Assembly: GCF_036246005.1 (NCBI RefSeq)
Contig: NZ_CP109171.1
Coordinates: forward strand, 3,150,001 to 3,214,000
DNA from: Streptomyces sp. NBC_01723
Lineage (GTDB): Bacteria > Actinomycetota > Actinomycetes > Streptomycetales > Streptomycetaceae
Direction: 5' to 3'
Length of the DNA stretch: 64,000 bases
Shown here: positions 1 through 9,822 of the stretch, piece by piece
How the letters are laid out: every line of letters starts with the position of its first letter
How positions within the stretch are numbered: the first letter of the stretch is position 1
Position numbers and translations under genes: made by a program
Notes under the pieces: model-generated
The model's database searches: none
What the model saw: the letters and a program-made list of their open reading frames with translations, nothing else
Told to the model about the DNA's origin: nothing

Positions 1-1436
<1,436 letters not shown>

Positions 1437-1440
1437 CTAC

Positions 1441-1458
1441 ACCGCGGGCGCCCGCGGT
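1441..1458. promoter_or_regulatory. 18-bp perfect palindrome upstream of ahcY
   Basis: ACCGCGGGCGCCCGCGGT is its own reverse complement and lies about 200 bp upstream of the ahcY start. On the minus strand a TAGCTT hexamer follows closely, so it could be an operator at the ahcY promoter or a cruciform-prone site. Function is inferred only. Confidence 0.35.
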
Positions 1459-1510
1459 CCCCAGTCCGCCTCCGAACACTTCCGGACGTTCATGACGGCG
1501 CGGACGTCCG

Positions 1511-1550
1511 TGGGCGTCCGTGGGCGTCAGTGGGCGTCAGTGGGCCTCGG
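1511..1550. repeat. Four 10-bp tandem units (TGGGCGTCAG type)
   Basis: Four consecutive 10-mers (two identical TGGGCGTCAG flanked by TGGGCGTCCG and TGGGCCTCGG) overlap the stop codon of the CDF transporter gene. Slippage here would change the last residues of that protein or move its stop. Confidence 0.7.
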
Positions 1551-2517
1551 GCGGTGTGGCCGGGCCGCCGGGGGTCGCCTCGCGGTCCGCTCCCTTGGCG
1601 GCCTCGGACTCGCTGTAGATGTCGGGCTCCAGGTAGATGACGCGGGCGATCGGGACGGCGTCGCGGATGCGGGACTCGGCGGCGTCGATCGCGGAGGCGA
1701 TCTCGGTGGCCGTGCCGTCGTGGCGGACTGCGATCTTGGCGGCGACGAGCAGCTCCTCGGGGCCGAGGTGCAGCGTGCGCATGTGGATGACACCGGTGAC
1801 CGTGTCGCCCGCGACGATCGCGGCCTCGATCCGCTGGACCGCCTCGGTGCCGGCCGCCTCACCGAGCAGCAGGGACTTGGTCTCGACGGCCAGGACCAGC
1901 GCGATCACGACGAGCAGTACGCCGATGCAGAGGGTGCCGATGCCGTCCCAGACGCCGTCGCCGGTGAGGAGGGCGAGGCCGACGCCGCCGAGGGCGAGGA
2001 CGAGGCCGACGAGGGCGCCGAGATCCTCCAGGAGGACGACCGGCAGCTCCGGGGCCTTGGCGTGGCGGACGAACTCCTTCCAGGACTTCTTCCCGCGCAG
2101 GGTGTTGGACTCCTTGATGGCGGTCCGGAAGGAGAAGGCCTCGGCGATGATCGCGAAGACCAGCACGCCGACCGGCCAGTACCAGTGCTCGATCTCGTGC
2201 GGGTGCTTGATCTTCTCGTAGCCCTCGTAGAGGGCGAACATGCCGCCGAGGGAGAAGAGCACGATGGAGACGAGGAAGGCGTAGATGTAGCGCTCGCGGC
2301 CGTAGCCGAAGGGGTGTTGGGGGGTGGCCTCGCGCTGGGCGCGCTTGCCGCCGATGAGCAGGAGTCCCTGGTTGCCGGAGTCGGCCAGGGAGTGCACGGA
2401 CTCGGCGAGCATCGACGACGATCCACTGAAGAGGAACGCCACGAATTTCGCTACCGCGATCGAGAGGTTGGCGAGCAGTGCCGCCACGATCGCCTTGGTT
2501 CCGCCTGACGCGCTCAT
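1537..2517 (-). CDS. Cation diffusion facilitator (CDF) family transporter
   Basis: Inner-membrane exporter of divalent metal ions (Zn, Co, Mn or Fe type; metal not predictable here), normally a proton-coupled dimer. 326 residues, with hydrophobic segments from residue 8 onward, AESVHSLADSGNQG (the conserved metal-site helix with HxxxD), LLEDLGALVG in a later helix, and a soluble C-terminal domain after KSLLLGEAAG that resembles the ferredoxin-like cytoplasmic domain of the family. ATG 2517 is preferred over upstream in-frame starts because AAGGGA lies just upstream and MSASGGTKAIVAALL begins the first helix. Single gene between ahcY and manA on the same strand; the stop lies in a 10-bp tandem repeat. 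Confidence 0.9.
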   Translation of the reverse strand: MSASGGTKAIVAALLANLSIAVAKFVAFLFSGSSSMLAESVHSLADSGNQGLLLIGGKRAQREATPQHPFGYGRERYIYAFLVSIVLFSLGGMFALYEGYEKIKHPHEIEHWYWPVGVLVFAIIAEAFSFRTAIKESNTLRGKKSWKEFVRHAKAPELPVVLLEDLGALVGLVLALGGVGLALLTGDGVWDGIGTLCIGVLLVVIALVLAVETKSLLLGEAAGTEAVQRIEAAIVAGDTVTGVIHMRTLHLGPEELLVAAKIAVRHDGTATEIASAIDAAESRIRDAVPIARVIYLEPDIYSESEAAKGADREATPGGPATPPEAH

Positions 2518-2671
2518 GTGTCGCGTTGTCCCTTCGCCTTCGTCTGCGTCCGTACGCCGGTGGGGGCGCGGCCGGTGACCGGCTTTGCCCCTCCTTTGCG
2601 GTGCGTCATTGTTGCAGCCCGCGCGGGCCCCGACGTGCCGGATGCCCCTTCGTTCGCCCCTCAGACGTGCG

Positions 2672-3823
2672 TCAGACGAGCACGGTGGCACGGAAGAGCG
2701 TGCCAGTTCCGGACACTTCGGCCTTTTCGCCCGCCGCGACGAACACCGACTGCCCCGGGGTGAGTTCGTGCTCGCCGGCCCGCACGGTGCCCGCCGTGCA
2801 GAGCAGGATCTGCGGGGTGGGCCGGGTGAGGTCGTGGGCGCCGGCCCCCTCGGGCAGGACGTGGCGGGACAGCCGGAACTCGTCGATCGGGGTCTCGTAG
2901 ACCTCTTCGCCGTCCGGGGACGCCTCGGGGCGCAGTACGCCGGGGTCGCCGGCCTCGAAGCGGACGATGCGCAGCAGTTCGGGGACGTCGACGTGCTTGG
3001 GCGTGAGGCCGCAGCGCAGGACGTTGTCGGAGTTGGCCATGATCTCGACGCCGAGACCGTTCAGGTAGGCGTGCGGGATTCCGGCGCCGAGGTACAGGGC
3101 CTCGCCGGGCTGGAGCCTGACGTGGTTGAGGAGCATCGCGGCGAGGACGCCGGGGTCGCCCGGGTAGTGGTGGGCGATGTCGGCGTACGGGGCGTAGGCG
3201 CCGCCGAGGCGGTCGCAGGCGGCCGCGACCTCGGTGACCGTGCGGGGCATCTCCTCGGGGTCGGCGGTGAGGACGGCGGTGAGGACCTCGCGCAGGGCGG
3301 CGTCCTCGGGGTGGGCGCGCAGCAGGTCGACGTACGGCTTGAGGGAGGCGACGCCGAGGCCGTCGAGCAGGTCGGCCGTCTCGGTCGGCGGGCGGAAGCC
3401 GCACAGGCCGTCGAACTCGGTGAGGGCGCAGATCAGTTCGGGCTTGTGGTTGGCGTCCTTGTAGTTGCGGTGCGGGGCGTCCAGGGGGATGCCCCGGCGC
3501 TCCTCGTCCTCGTAACCGGCCCTGGCCTGGGCGAGGTCGGGGTGGACCTGGAGGGAGAGCGGGGCGCCGGCGGCGAGGAGCTTGAGGAGGAAGGGCAGCC
3601 GGGGGCCGAACTTCGCCACGGAGGCGGCGCCCAGTTCCTTCTCGGGGGCGGCGTCGACGACCTCGGCGAGGGTGCCCCGGCCGGTGCGGGAGGGGGCGCC
3701 GGGGTGGGCGCCCATCCACATCTCCGCCTGAGGTTCGCCGGTCGGCTCGGTCCCGAGCAGGGTCGGGATCGCGGTGGTGGAACCCCAGGCGTAGGGGCGG
3801 ACGGTGTTGTCGAGGCGGTCCAT
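2672..3823 (-). CDS. manA: Mannose-6-phosphate isomerase, class I
   Basis: Zinc enzyme interconverting fructose-6-phosphate and mannose-6-phosphate, feeding GDP-mannose and envelope glycans; cytosolic. 383 residues, normal for the class. The cupin-fold zinc site is visible as LQVHPD (Gln, His), HKPEL (Glu) and GIPHAYLNG (His), and NSDNVLRCGLTPKHVD is the usual C-terminal signature. ATG at 3823, protein start MDRLDNTVRPYAWGS matches the family. It is followed upstream on the same strand by the SIS protein (61-bp gap), a Trm112-like gene and manB, giving a mannose metabolism block. Nothing unusual in composition. Confidence 0.96.
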   Translation of the reverse strand: MDRLDNTVRPYAWGSTTAIPTLLGTEPTGEPQAEMWMGAHPGAPSRTGRGTLAEVVDAAPEKELGAASVAKFGPRLPFLLKLLAAGAPLSLQVHPDLAQARAGYEDEERRGIPLDAPHRNYKDANHKPELICALTEFDGLCGFRPPTETADLLDGLGVASLKPYVDLLRAHPEDAALREVLTAVLTADPEEMPRTVTEVAAACDRLGGAYAPYADIAHHYPGDPGVLAAMLLNHVRLQPGEALYLGAGIPHAYLNGLGVEIMANSDNVLRCGLTPKHVDVPELLRIVRFEAGDPGVLRPEASPDGEEVYETPIDEFRLSRHVLPEGAGAHDLTRPTPQILLCTAGTVRAGEHELTPGQSVFVAAGEKAEVSGTGTLFRATVLV

Positions 3824-3884
3824 GGGCTCTCTCTGCCGGTGCGTGTCCTGTGCGTGCGGTGCGTTCCCGATGGTGCGTACGGGA

Positions 3885-5012
3885 TCAGGCGCCCGAGGCG
3901 AGCGCCAGGTAAACGGCGGCGAAATCCGTGATGGCGATCAGTTCGGCGAGGGTCTCCAGTTCGCCGCCCGCTTCCGGCTCCAGTTCGCTCATCGGCGTGT
4001 CGTGGCTGAGGGCCAGTTCACGGGCGTTGGGGGCGGCGGTGAGGCCCCCGCTGGGGCGGTCGCGCAGGAGTACCACGCGCGCGTGCAGGGCTGGTGCCTC
4101 CTCGACGCGGTCGCGGAAGAAGTCGTCGGGGTCGGCGCCGGCGGCGAGGCGCCCGGCGAGCAGGGCGGCGTGCGCGGCAAGCGCCTCGGGCAGGTCGGCG
4201 ACGACGGCCGGGGTGCCGGACAGTTCGGCGAGCGCGGCGGCGAAACGGCGGCCGGCGGGGCCGGCGGAGGTGCCCTCGGTCCAGATCACCGGGAGGGAGT
4301 CGGCCAGCTCGGCCGCCAGGGTCTTGGCGGGGTTGCTGTACGTCACGATGGCGGGCCCGCAGCGTTCGGCGATGCGGTCGAGGCGGTCGGCGATCTTCTC
4401 GACGGTCTCGGGCGGCGCGTCGAGCAGGGCGGTGCGGTCGAGGAGTACGAGCAGCGGCGTGAGCAGCGCCCACAGGACTCCGGGGGCGGCACCGGCCAGG
4501 GGTTCGTCCTGGTCGTACGGGGCCGTCGCCATCGGGATGAACAGGCCGTGCGCGGCGTTCACCGACTCGCTGAGCGGGCAGCCGGCGGGGGCGACGGCGA
4601 CGACCGTGCAGCCCCGGCGGTAGGCCTGTTCGGCGAGCAGGGAGAGGCCCGGCTCGGTGCCGTCGGGGGTGGCGATCAGCAGGAGGTCCACGGAGCCGGC
4701 CCAGCCGGGCAGTTCCCAGCGCAGGGCGCCCGCGGCGGGGGCGACGCCGGTGGGGGCGAGGCGGGTGACGGGGCTGCCGGCCCCGGCGAGGGTGCCGAGG
4801 AGGTCGGCGGCCTGGGTGGCGGCGGCGCCGGGCCCGGCGATCAGGACGGCGCGGGGGCGGCCGTCGGGCTTGAGGTTGCCGACTCCGGCCTCGGCGGCGT
4901 GCCGGGCGGCGGTGCGTACACGGGCACCGGCCTCGGCTGCGCCGCGCAGCAGTCCGCGGTGGTCGGCCTCGGTGAGGCGCTCCGGGGTGTCGAGGAGCGA
5001 TTCGTCGAGCAT
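3885..5012 (-). CDS. SIS-domain sugar-isomerase-like protein
   Basis: 375-residue cytosolic protein. The region VLIAGPGAAATQAADLLGTLAG (residues about 55-75) and VDLLLIATPDGTEPGLSLLAEQAY resemble the SIS phosphosugar-binding fold, and the whole protein looks like the bifunctional phosphoglucose/phosphomannose isomerase-like genes that often sit between manA and manB in actinobacteria. The glycine/threonine-rich sugar-phosphate loop is weaker than in proven isomerases, so catalytic activity is uncertain; a regulatory sugar-phosphate sensor is possible. Its place in a manA-manB block supports a role in mannose or glucose phosphate metabolism. Start ATG at 5012. Confidence 0.75.
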   Translation of the reverse strand: MLDESLLDTPERLTEADHRGLLRGAAEAGARVRTAARHAAEAGVGNLKPDGRPRAVLIAGPGAAATQAADLLGTLAGAGSPVTRLAPTGVAPAAGALRWELPGWAGSVDLLLIATPDGTEPGLSLLAEQAYRRGCTVVAVAPAGCPLSESVNAAHGLFIPMATAPYDQDEPLAGAAPGVLWALLTPLLVLLDRTALLDAPPETVEKIADRLDRIAERCGPAIVTYSNPAKTLAAELADSLPVIWTEGTSAGPAGRRFAAALAELSGTPAVVADLPEALAAHAALLAGRLAAGADPDDFFRDRVEEAPALHARVVLLRDRPSGGLTAAPNARELALSHDTPMSELEPEAGGELETLAELIAITDFAAVYLALASGA

Positions 5013-5097
5013 GGCGGCAGGTCTCCGATCGCCGGGGCGTTCGTTCGGTTGCGCGGGGTCGCCGAGTGGCCGGGGTGCCGGGTCGCTTCGCCGTCGG

Positions 5098-5268
5098 TCA
5101 GGCGGGGCGGCGGGCCTCGTCGACGAGGAGGACGGGGATGCCGTCGCGCACCGGGTAGGCCAGGCCGCAGTCCTGGCCGGTGCAGATCAGTTCCGCGTCC
5201 TGCTCCTTGAGGGGGGCGTGGCAGGCGGGGCAGGCGAGGATCTCCAGGAGGCCGGCTTCGAGCGGCAT
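5098..5268 (-). CDS. Trm112-like zinc-ribbon small protein
   Basis: 56 residues: starts [20 protein letters not shown], with four cysteines at 13, 16, 29 and 34 forming a CxxC...CxxxxC zinc ribbon, and the late [17 protein letters not shown] segment typical of the Trm112/YcaR family. In bacteria these small proteins are of uncertain function; eukaryotic Trm112 activates methyltransferases. It lies between the SIS gene and manB on the same strand with short gaps, so co-transcription is likely. ATG 5268 has GGGAACCCCC upstream, a mediocre ribosome site. Length and cysteine spacing make this a real gene despite its size. Confidence 0.88.
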   Translation of the reverse strand: MPLEAGLLEILACPACHAPLKEQDAELICTGQDCGLAYPVRDGIPVLLVDEARRPA

Positions 5269-5424
5269 GGGGGTTCCCTTCGGGGGGCGGTTCGTCTTGT
5301 GCGGATGTGCTGGTCAGGGTACCGCCGGTGAGGGCGTGGGGGACAAAGGCCCATCGTCCGCCGTCCGGCTCGGTGGGCTGGAGATCCGGCTCCCTCGCCG
5401 CGAGGCAGAACGCCCCGGCCGACC

Positions 5425-6789
5425 TCACCCTCTGATGATCGACAGCGCCGCGTCCCGCACCTTCGTCATCGTCGCCTCGTCGCGGGCCTCCGCGTTCAGG
5501 CGGAGCAGGGGCTCGGTGTTGGAGGGGCGGACGTTGAACCACCAGTCGGCCGACGTGACGGTGAGGCCGTCGAGGTCGTCCAGGGTGATGTCGTCGCGGC
5601 CCTCGTACGCGGCCCTGATCGCGGCGAGGCGGTCCCCCTGGTCGGCGACGGTGGAGTTGATCTCGCCGGAGCCGGCGTAGCGGTCGTACTCGGCGACGAG
5701 GGCGGACAGCGGGCCCTGCTGACCGCCGAGGGCGGCCAGGACGTGGAGGGCGGCCAGCATGCCCGTGTCGGCGTTCCAGAAGTCGCGGAAGTAGTAGTGC
5801 GCGGAGTGCTCGCCGCCGAAGATGGCGCCGGTGCGGGCCATCTCGGCCTTGATGAAGGAGTGGCCCACGCGCGTGCGTACCGGTGTGCCGCCGTTCTCCT
5901 CGACGACCTCCGGGACGGACCAGGAGGTGATCAGGTTGTGGATGACCATGCCCCGGCCGCCGTTGCGGGCGAGTTCGCGGGCGGCCACGAGTGCGGTGAC
6001 CGCCGACGGGGAGACCGGGTTGCCGTCCTGGTCGACGACGAAGCAGCGGTCGGCGTCGCCGTCGAAGGCGAGGCCGAGGTCGGCGCCCTCCTCGCGGACG
6101 CGCTTCTGGAGGTCGACGAGGTTGGCCGGGTCGAGCGGGTTGGCCTCGTGGTTGGGGAAGGTGCCGTCCAGTTCGAAGTACATCGGCACGAGGTCGAGGG
6201 GCAGCCCGGCGAAGACCGAGGGGACGGTGTGGCCGCCCATGCCGTTGCCCGCGTCGACGACGACCTTCAGGGGGCGGATGGCGGTGAGGTCGACCAGGGA
6301 GCGCAGGTGGGCGGCGTAGTCGGCGAGGGTGTCGCGCCGGGTGACGGTGCCCGGCCGGGACGCCGGTTCCGGGGCGCCGGTGTCGCTCCAGCGCTCCACG
6401 AGGGCGCGGATCTCGGCGAGGCCGGTGTCCTGGCCGACGGGTGCGGCGCCCGCGCGGCAGAGCTTGATGCCGTTGTACTGGGCCGGATTGTGCGAGGCGG
6501 TGAACATGGCGCCCGGCAGGTCCAGCGCGCCGGAGGCGTAGTACAGCTGGTCGGTCGAGCACAGGCCGATCTCGGTCACGTCGGCGCCCCGGGCCGCGGC
6601 CCCGCGCGCGAAGGCACCGGACAGGCCGGGCGACGAGGGCCGCATGTCGTGCCCGACGACGACGGCGCTCGCTCCGGTCAGCTCGACGAAGGCCGCGCCG
6701 AACAGCTCGGCCAGCGACTCGTCCCACTGGTCGGGTACGACACCGCGCACGTCGTACGCCTTCACGATCTGCGACAGATCAGCAGCCAC
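5425..6789 (-). CDS. manB: Phosphomannomutase / phosphoglucomutase
   Basis: Interconverts mannose-6-phosphate and mannose-1-phosphate (often also the glucose esters), step two of GDP-mannose synthesis; cytosolic. 454 residues, normal for the alpha-D-phosphohexomutase family. All four domain signatures are present: phosphoserine loop with TASHNPAQYNGIK, metal loop DGDADR, sugar-recognition loop GGEHSAHYYF and phosphate loop RPSNTEPLLRL. The start is GTG at 6789 (MAADLSQIVKAYDVRG). It heads the block manB, Trm112-like, SIS, manA on the minus strand. Together with the nucleotidyltransferase at 20315-21397 it gives a complete route to GDP-mannose within the window. Confidence 0.95.
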   Translation of the reverse strand: MAADLSQIVKAYDVRGVVPDQWDESLAELFGAAFVELTGASAVVVGHDMRPSSPGLSGAFARGAAARGADVTEIGLCSTDQLYYASGALDLPGAMFTASHNPAQYNGIKLCRAGAAPVGQDTGLAEIRALVERWSDTGAPEPASRPGTVTRRDTLADYAAHLRSLVDLTAIRPLKVVVDAGNGMGGHTVPSVFAGLPLDLVPMYFELDGTFPNHEANPLDPANLVDLQKRVREEGADLGLAFDGDADRCFVVDQDGNPVSPSAVTALVAARELARNGGRGMVIHNLITSWSVPEVVEENGGTPVRTRVGHSFIKAEMARTGAIFGGEHSAHYYFRDFWNADTGMLAALHVLAALGGQQGPLSALVAEYDRYAGSGEINSTVADQGDRLAAIRAAYEGRDDITLDDLDGLTVTSADWWFNVRPSNTEPLLRLNAEARDEATMTKVRDAALSIIRG

Positions 6790-6867
6790 GGCCAGCCTTC
6801 CTGGAGGTGCTCTGGGGCCCCCAAAGTACCCGCACCCGCCGCCCGGCCGTCGCGCGGTTCCCGAAGG

Positions 6868-8484
6868 TCAGGGCAGCATCCAGCCCAGGACGACCGTGGA
6901 CTGGCCGACCACGATCAGGCACATCACCAGCAGCAGGCCGAGGCTCCAGGGCAGCACCTTGCGCAGCAGGTCGCCCTCGCGGCCCGCGAGTCCGACGGCG
7001 GCGCAGGCGATGGTGAGGTTCTGCGGGGAGATCATCTTGCCGAGCACACCGCCGGAGCTGTTGGCGGCGGCGAGCAGTTCGGGAGAGAGGCCGGACTCCC
7101 GCGCGGCGGTCACCTGGAGGGCGCCGAAGAGCGCGTTGGCCGAGGTGTCGGAGCCGGAGACGGCCACGCCGAACCAGCCGAGGACCGGGGAGAGGAAGGC
7201 GAGCCCGGCGCCCGCCGCGGCGACGAAGTGGCCGATGGTGGCGGCCTGTCCGGAGAGGTTCATGACGTAGGCGAGGGCCAGCACCGAGGTGACGGTGAGG
7301 ATCGCGAACCGCAGTTCGTGGACGGTCGCGAGCCACTCCTTGGCCGCCACGCGCGCGTGCACGCCGAGGACGACGGCCGTGACCAGCCCGGCGAACAGGA
7401 CGAGCGTGCCGCCGGTGGAGACGATCGGCCAGGAGAAGACGTTGCCCCCCACCGGATTGCCCTCGGGGTCGGCCACGTCCAGGAACGGCCAGTCGTAGGT
7501 CTGGGTCGCCCGGGCCAGCCAGTCCTTGACCGCCGGGATCTGCGCGACGGAGAAGACGGCGACGATCAGGGCGTAGGGGGCGTAGGCGCGCAGCACCTCC
7601 CGGCGGGAGTCGTCCTCGTCCAGTTCCTCGCTGCGGGCGCCGGTCAGGACGGCCGCCCGGACGGGTTCGGCGGCGGGCCTGCGGGAGTGCGGTACGGCGA
7701 CCAGGGCGCCGGCCCCGACCAGGGCGGCGGCGATGTCGGCGAGCTGGGCGGAGATGTAGTTGGACGCGACGAACTGGGCGACGGCGAAGGCGACTCCGCA
7801 GGCCATCGCGGGGACCCAGGTCTCGCGCAGTCCGCGCCGCCCGTCCACCAGGCCGACCAGCAGCAGCGGGACGATCAGGGCGAGCAGGGGGGTCTGGCGG
7901 CCGACGACGGAGGCGACGTCGTCCAGGGGCAGCCCGGTGACCTGGGCCAGCGTCACCACGGGGGTACCCATCGCGCCGAAGGCGACCGGCGCGGTGTTGG
8001 CGACCAGCGACACGACCGCCGCGCGGACCGGGTCGAAGCCGAGCGCGACGAGCATGACCGAGCAGATCGCGACGGGCGCCCCGAAGCCGGCCAGGGCCTC
8101 CAGCAGGGCGCCGAAGCAGAAGGCGACGACGAGGGCCTGGATGCGGGGGTCGTCGGACAGCCGCCCGAAGGAGCGGCGCAGGATGTCGAAGTGCCGGGTG
8201 CGGACGGTCATCCGGTAGACCCACAGGGCGTTCACGACGATCCACAGGATGGGGAAGAGGCCGAAAACGGCCCCCTGGACGGCGCTGGAGGCCGTCTGGT
8301 CCAGCGGCATGCCGTACGCCAGCCACGCCACGAGTACGGCCGCCAGGAGACCGGTGAGGCCCGCCAGGTGCGCCTTCATGCGGACGCCGCCCAGCAGGAC
8401 GAGGACGATCACCAGGGGCAGGGCCGCCACCAGGGCGGACAGGCCGAGCGAACCGGCGACGGGTTCCAGTTCCTGCACGTACAC
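6868..8484 (-). CDS. lctP: L-lactate permease
   Basis: Polytopic inner-membrane transporter (LctP/LldP family) for lactate or glycolate uptake with protons. 538 residues, close to the family norm of about 550, with at least 12 hydrophobic segments; the signature GALLEALAGFGAPVAI and the C-terminal MISPQNLTIACAA are typical. The start is GTG at 8484 with GGGGAGG five bases upstream. No lactate dehydrogenase gene is adjacent. A LacI-type operator-like sequence lies 27-38 bp upstream of the start, suggesting carbon-source control. Confidence 0.93.
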   Translation of the reverse strand: MYVQELEPVAGSLGLSALVAALPLVIVLVLLGGVRMKAHLAGLTGLLAAVLVAWLAYGMPLDQTASSAVQGAVFGLFPILWIVVNALWVYRMTVRTRHFDILRRSFGRLSDDPRIQALVVAFCFGALLEALAGFGAPVAICSVMLVALGFDPVRAAVVSLVANTAPVAFGAMGTPVVTLAQVTGLPLDDVASVVGRQTPLLALIVPLLLVGLVDGRRGLRETWVPAMACGVAFAVAQFVASNYISAQLADIAAALVGAGALVAVPHSRRPAAEPVRAAVLTGARSEELDEDDSRREVLRAYAPYALIVAVFSVAQIPAVKDWLARATQTYDWPFLDVADPEGNPVGGNVFSWPIVSTGGTLVLFAGLVTAVVLGVHARVAAKEWLATVHELRFAILTVTSVLALAYVMNLSGQAATIGHFVAAAGAGLAFLSPVLGWFGVAVSGSDTSANALFGALQVTAARESGLSPELLAAANSSGGVLGKMISPQNLTIACAAVGLAGREGDLLRKVLPWSLGLLLVMCLIVVGQSTVVLGWMLP

Positions 8485-8510
8485 GGGCGCCTCCCCGGAT
8501 TCCGCAATGC

Positions 8511-8522
8511 GAAAGCGTTTTC
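8511..8522. promoter_or_regulatory. LacI-type operator-like dyad upstream of lctP
   Basis: GAAAGCGTTTTC is a near-palindrome around a central CG, the pattern of LacI/CcpA-class operators. It lies immediately upstream of the lctP ribosome-binding site, where binding would block transcription. Inferred from pattern only. Confidence 0.4.
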
Positions 8523-8621
8523 TCGCGGCTTCCGGAATGGTCGTGTCCGCGACAAGGCGACGTCAATGGGTGTGCAGCAACGGATGTGACGGGAGATGCC
8601 GAGACGGGCGAACGCCCCTGC

Positions 8622-8990
8622 TCAGTTCTCCGGCGAGCGCAGCACGCGGAGATGGCCGCGGCGCGCGACCTCCATCGGGTCGGCCGTGCGCCCGCCGCCC
8701 CCGGCCGCCCGCTCCTGGGGACGGGCCGCCTCGCGCACCGCGTTGGCCAGCGCTTCCAGGTCGTCGCCGCTGGGGCGGGCCGGGGCCGACCCGTCGAGCA
8801 GGCGGACGACCTCCCAGCCGCGCGGGGCGGTGAGGCGCTCGGAGTGCTCGGCGCACAGGTCGTAGCAGTGGGGTTCGGCGTAGGTGGCGAGCGGGCCGAG
8901 GACCGCGGTCGAGTCGGCGTAGACGTACGTCAGCGTCGCGACGGCGGGACGGCCGCAGGCGGTGCGCGAACAGCGACGTACAGGGCTCAC
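8622..8990 (-). CDS. DUF3499 family cysteine-rich protein
   Basis: 122-residue cytosolic protein of an actinobacteria-only family without known function. VSPVRRCSRTACGRPAVATL opens with Cys-x4-Cys, and EPHCYDLCAEHSERLTAPRGW gives a second Cys-His cluster, together looking like a small metal-binding knuckle. GTG at 8990 is preferred over an upstream in-frame ATG at 9092 because the family begins at this VSP sequence; the ribosome site is weak. It is divergent from the zincin gene at 9333, a pairing that is common in actinobacteria. Confidence 0.8.
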   Translation of the reverse strand: MSPVRRCSRTACGRPAVATLTYVYADSTAVLGPLATYAEPHCYDLCAEHSERLTAPRGWEVVRLLDGSAPARPSGDDLEALANAVREAARPQERAAGGGGRTADPMEVARRGHLRVLRSPEN

Positions 8991-9332
8991 GATGTTGGAC
9001 GGTACCGCACTCTTGAGCGGGCCGCGACGACTCTCCAGCAGGTCACACCCCCGTGTCGTGGCGTGAAACGCCCTACGAGCGCCTCGGAACACACCCCGGT
9101 GACCTGCACGGACGCCGGTTTCCGGGCGGCGGGACCGTCTGGGAAGCGGTCACGACCTGATACAAACAGAGACATTTGCCTTGAGTTCCACGGTCGCGGA
9201 GAGATACGGAATCGAGCCCAACCTTGGCTGGAATGGTCATTCGGCGACAAGCCGCGTCTCGGGCCTCGGCGCTGTCCGGTCCGCGTGTGCGGCCGGGCGC
9301 GCGACCTCGGCGGGGACTACCCTTCACCAGTG

Positions 9333-9785
9333 ATGGACAACCCCGTGACGCCCCGTGATGCCGGTCGCCCAGGGCCCCGCCGTCGTGATCGCCACGGCCG
9401 GGGCATGCGCGGTCCGGTGGCGCCCCCGCAGGTGCCGCTCGCCGCGAGCCGCGGCGAGGTGTTCGCGGACCTGGTGCAGGACTCCGTGGAGCGCCTGGAG
9501 CGGCGGTGGCCGCAACTCGCCGACATCGATTTCCTCGTCCTCGACGTGCCCCGGCTGGACGGGCCCGGGGAGATGTGGAACGACGAGGCGGTCCCGCTCG
9601 GCGGCACGGTGCCCTCGCGTGAGGGCCGGCGGGGACGGGTGGTCGTGTACCGGCGGCCGGTGGAGATCCGGACCAAGGGCCGGGACGAACGGGCGGCACT
9701 GGTGCACGAGGTCGTCGTGGAACAGGTCGCCGAGTTGCTGGGGCTGACGCCGGAGACGGTGGATCCGCGGTACGGGGAGGACTGA
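9333..9785 (+). CDS. Metallopeptidase-family (zincin-like) protein with degenerate active site
   Basis: 150 residues. RGEVFADLVQDSVERLERRW and DIDFLVLDVP match the small zincin-like family usually annotated as a metallopeptidase (PF06262 type). At the expected HExxHxxG motif the sequence reads HEVVVEQVAELLG: the first His and Glu remain but the second zinc His is missing. So peptidase activity is doubtful and a structural or regulatory role is more likely. Start is ATG 9333, directly preceded by GTG at 9330. Divergent from DUF3499; downstream comes the convergent DUF5719 gene. Confidence 0.8.
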   Translation: MDNPVTPRDAGRPGPRRRDRHGRGMRGPVAPPQVPLAASRGEVFADLVQDSVERLERRWPQLADIDFLVLDVPRLDGPGEMWNDEAVPLGGTVPSREGRRGRVVVYRRPVEIRTKGRDERAALVHEVVVEQVAELLGLTPETVDPRYGED

Positions 9786-9822
9786 GGGCGCGGGGCGCCT
9801 TCCCCCTCCCCGGTCGCGCGTT

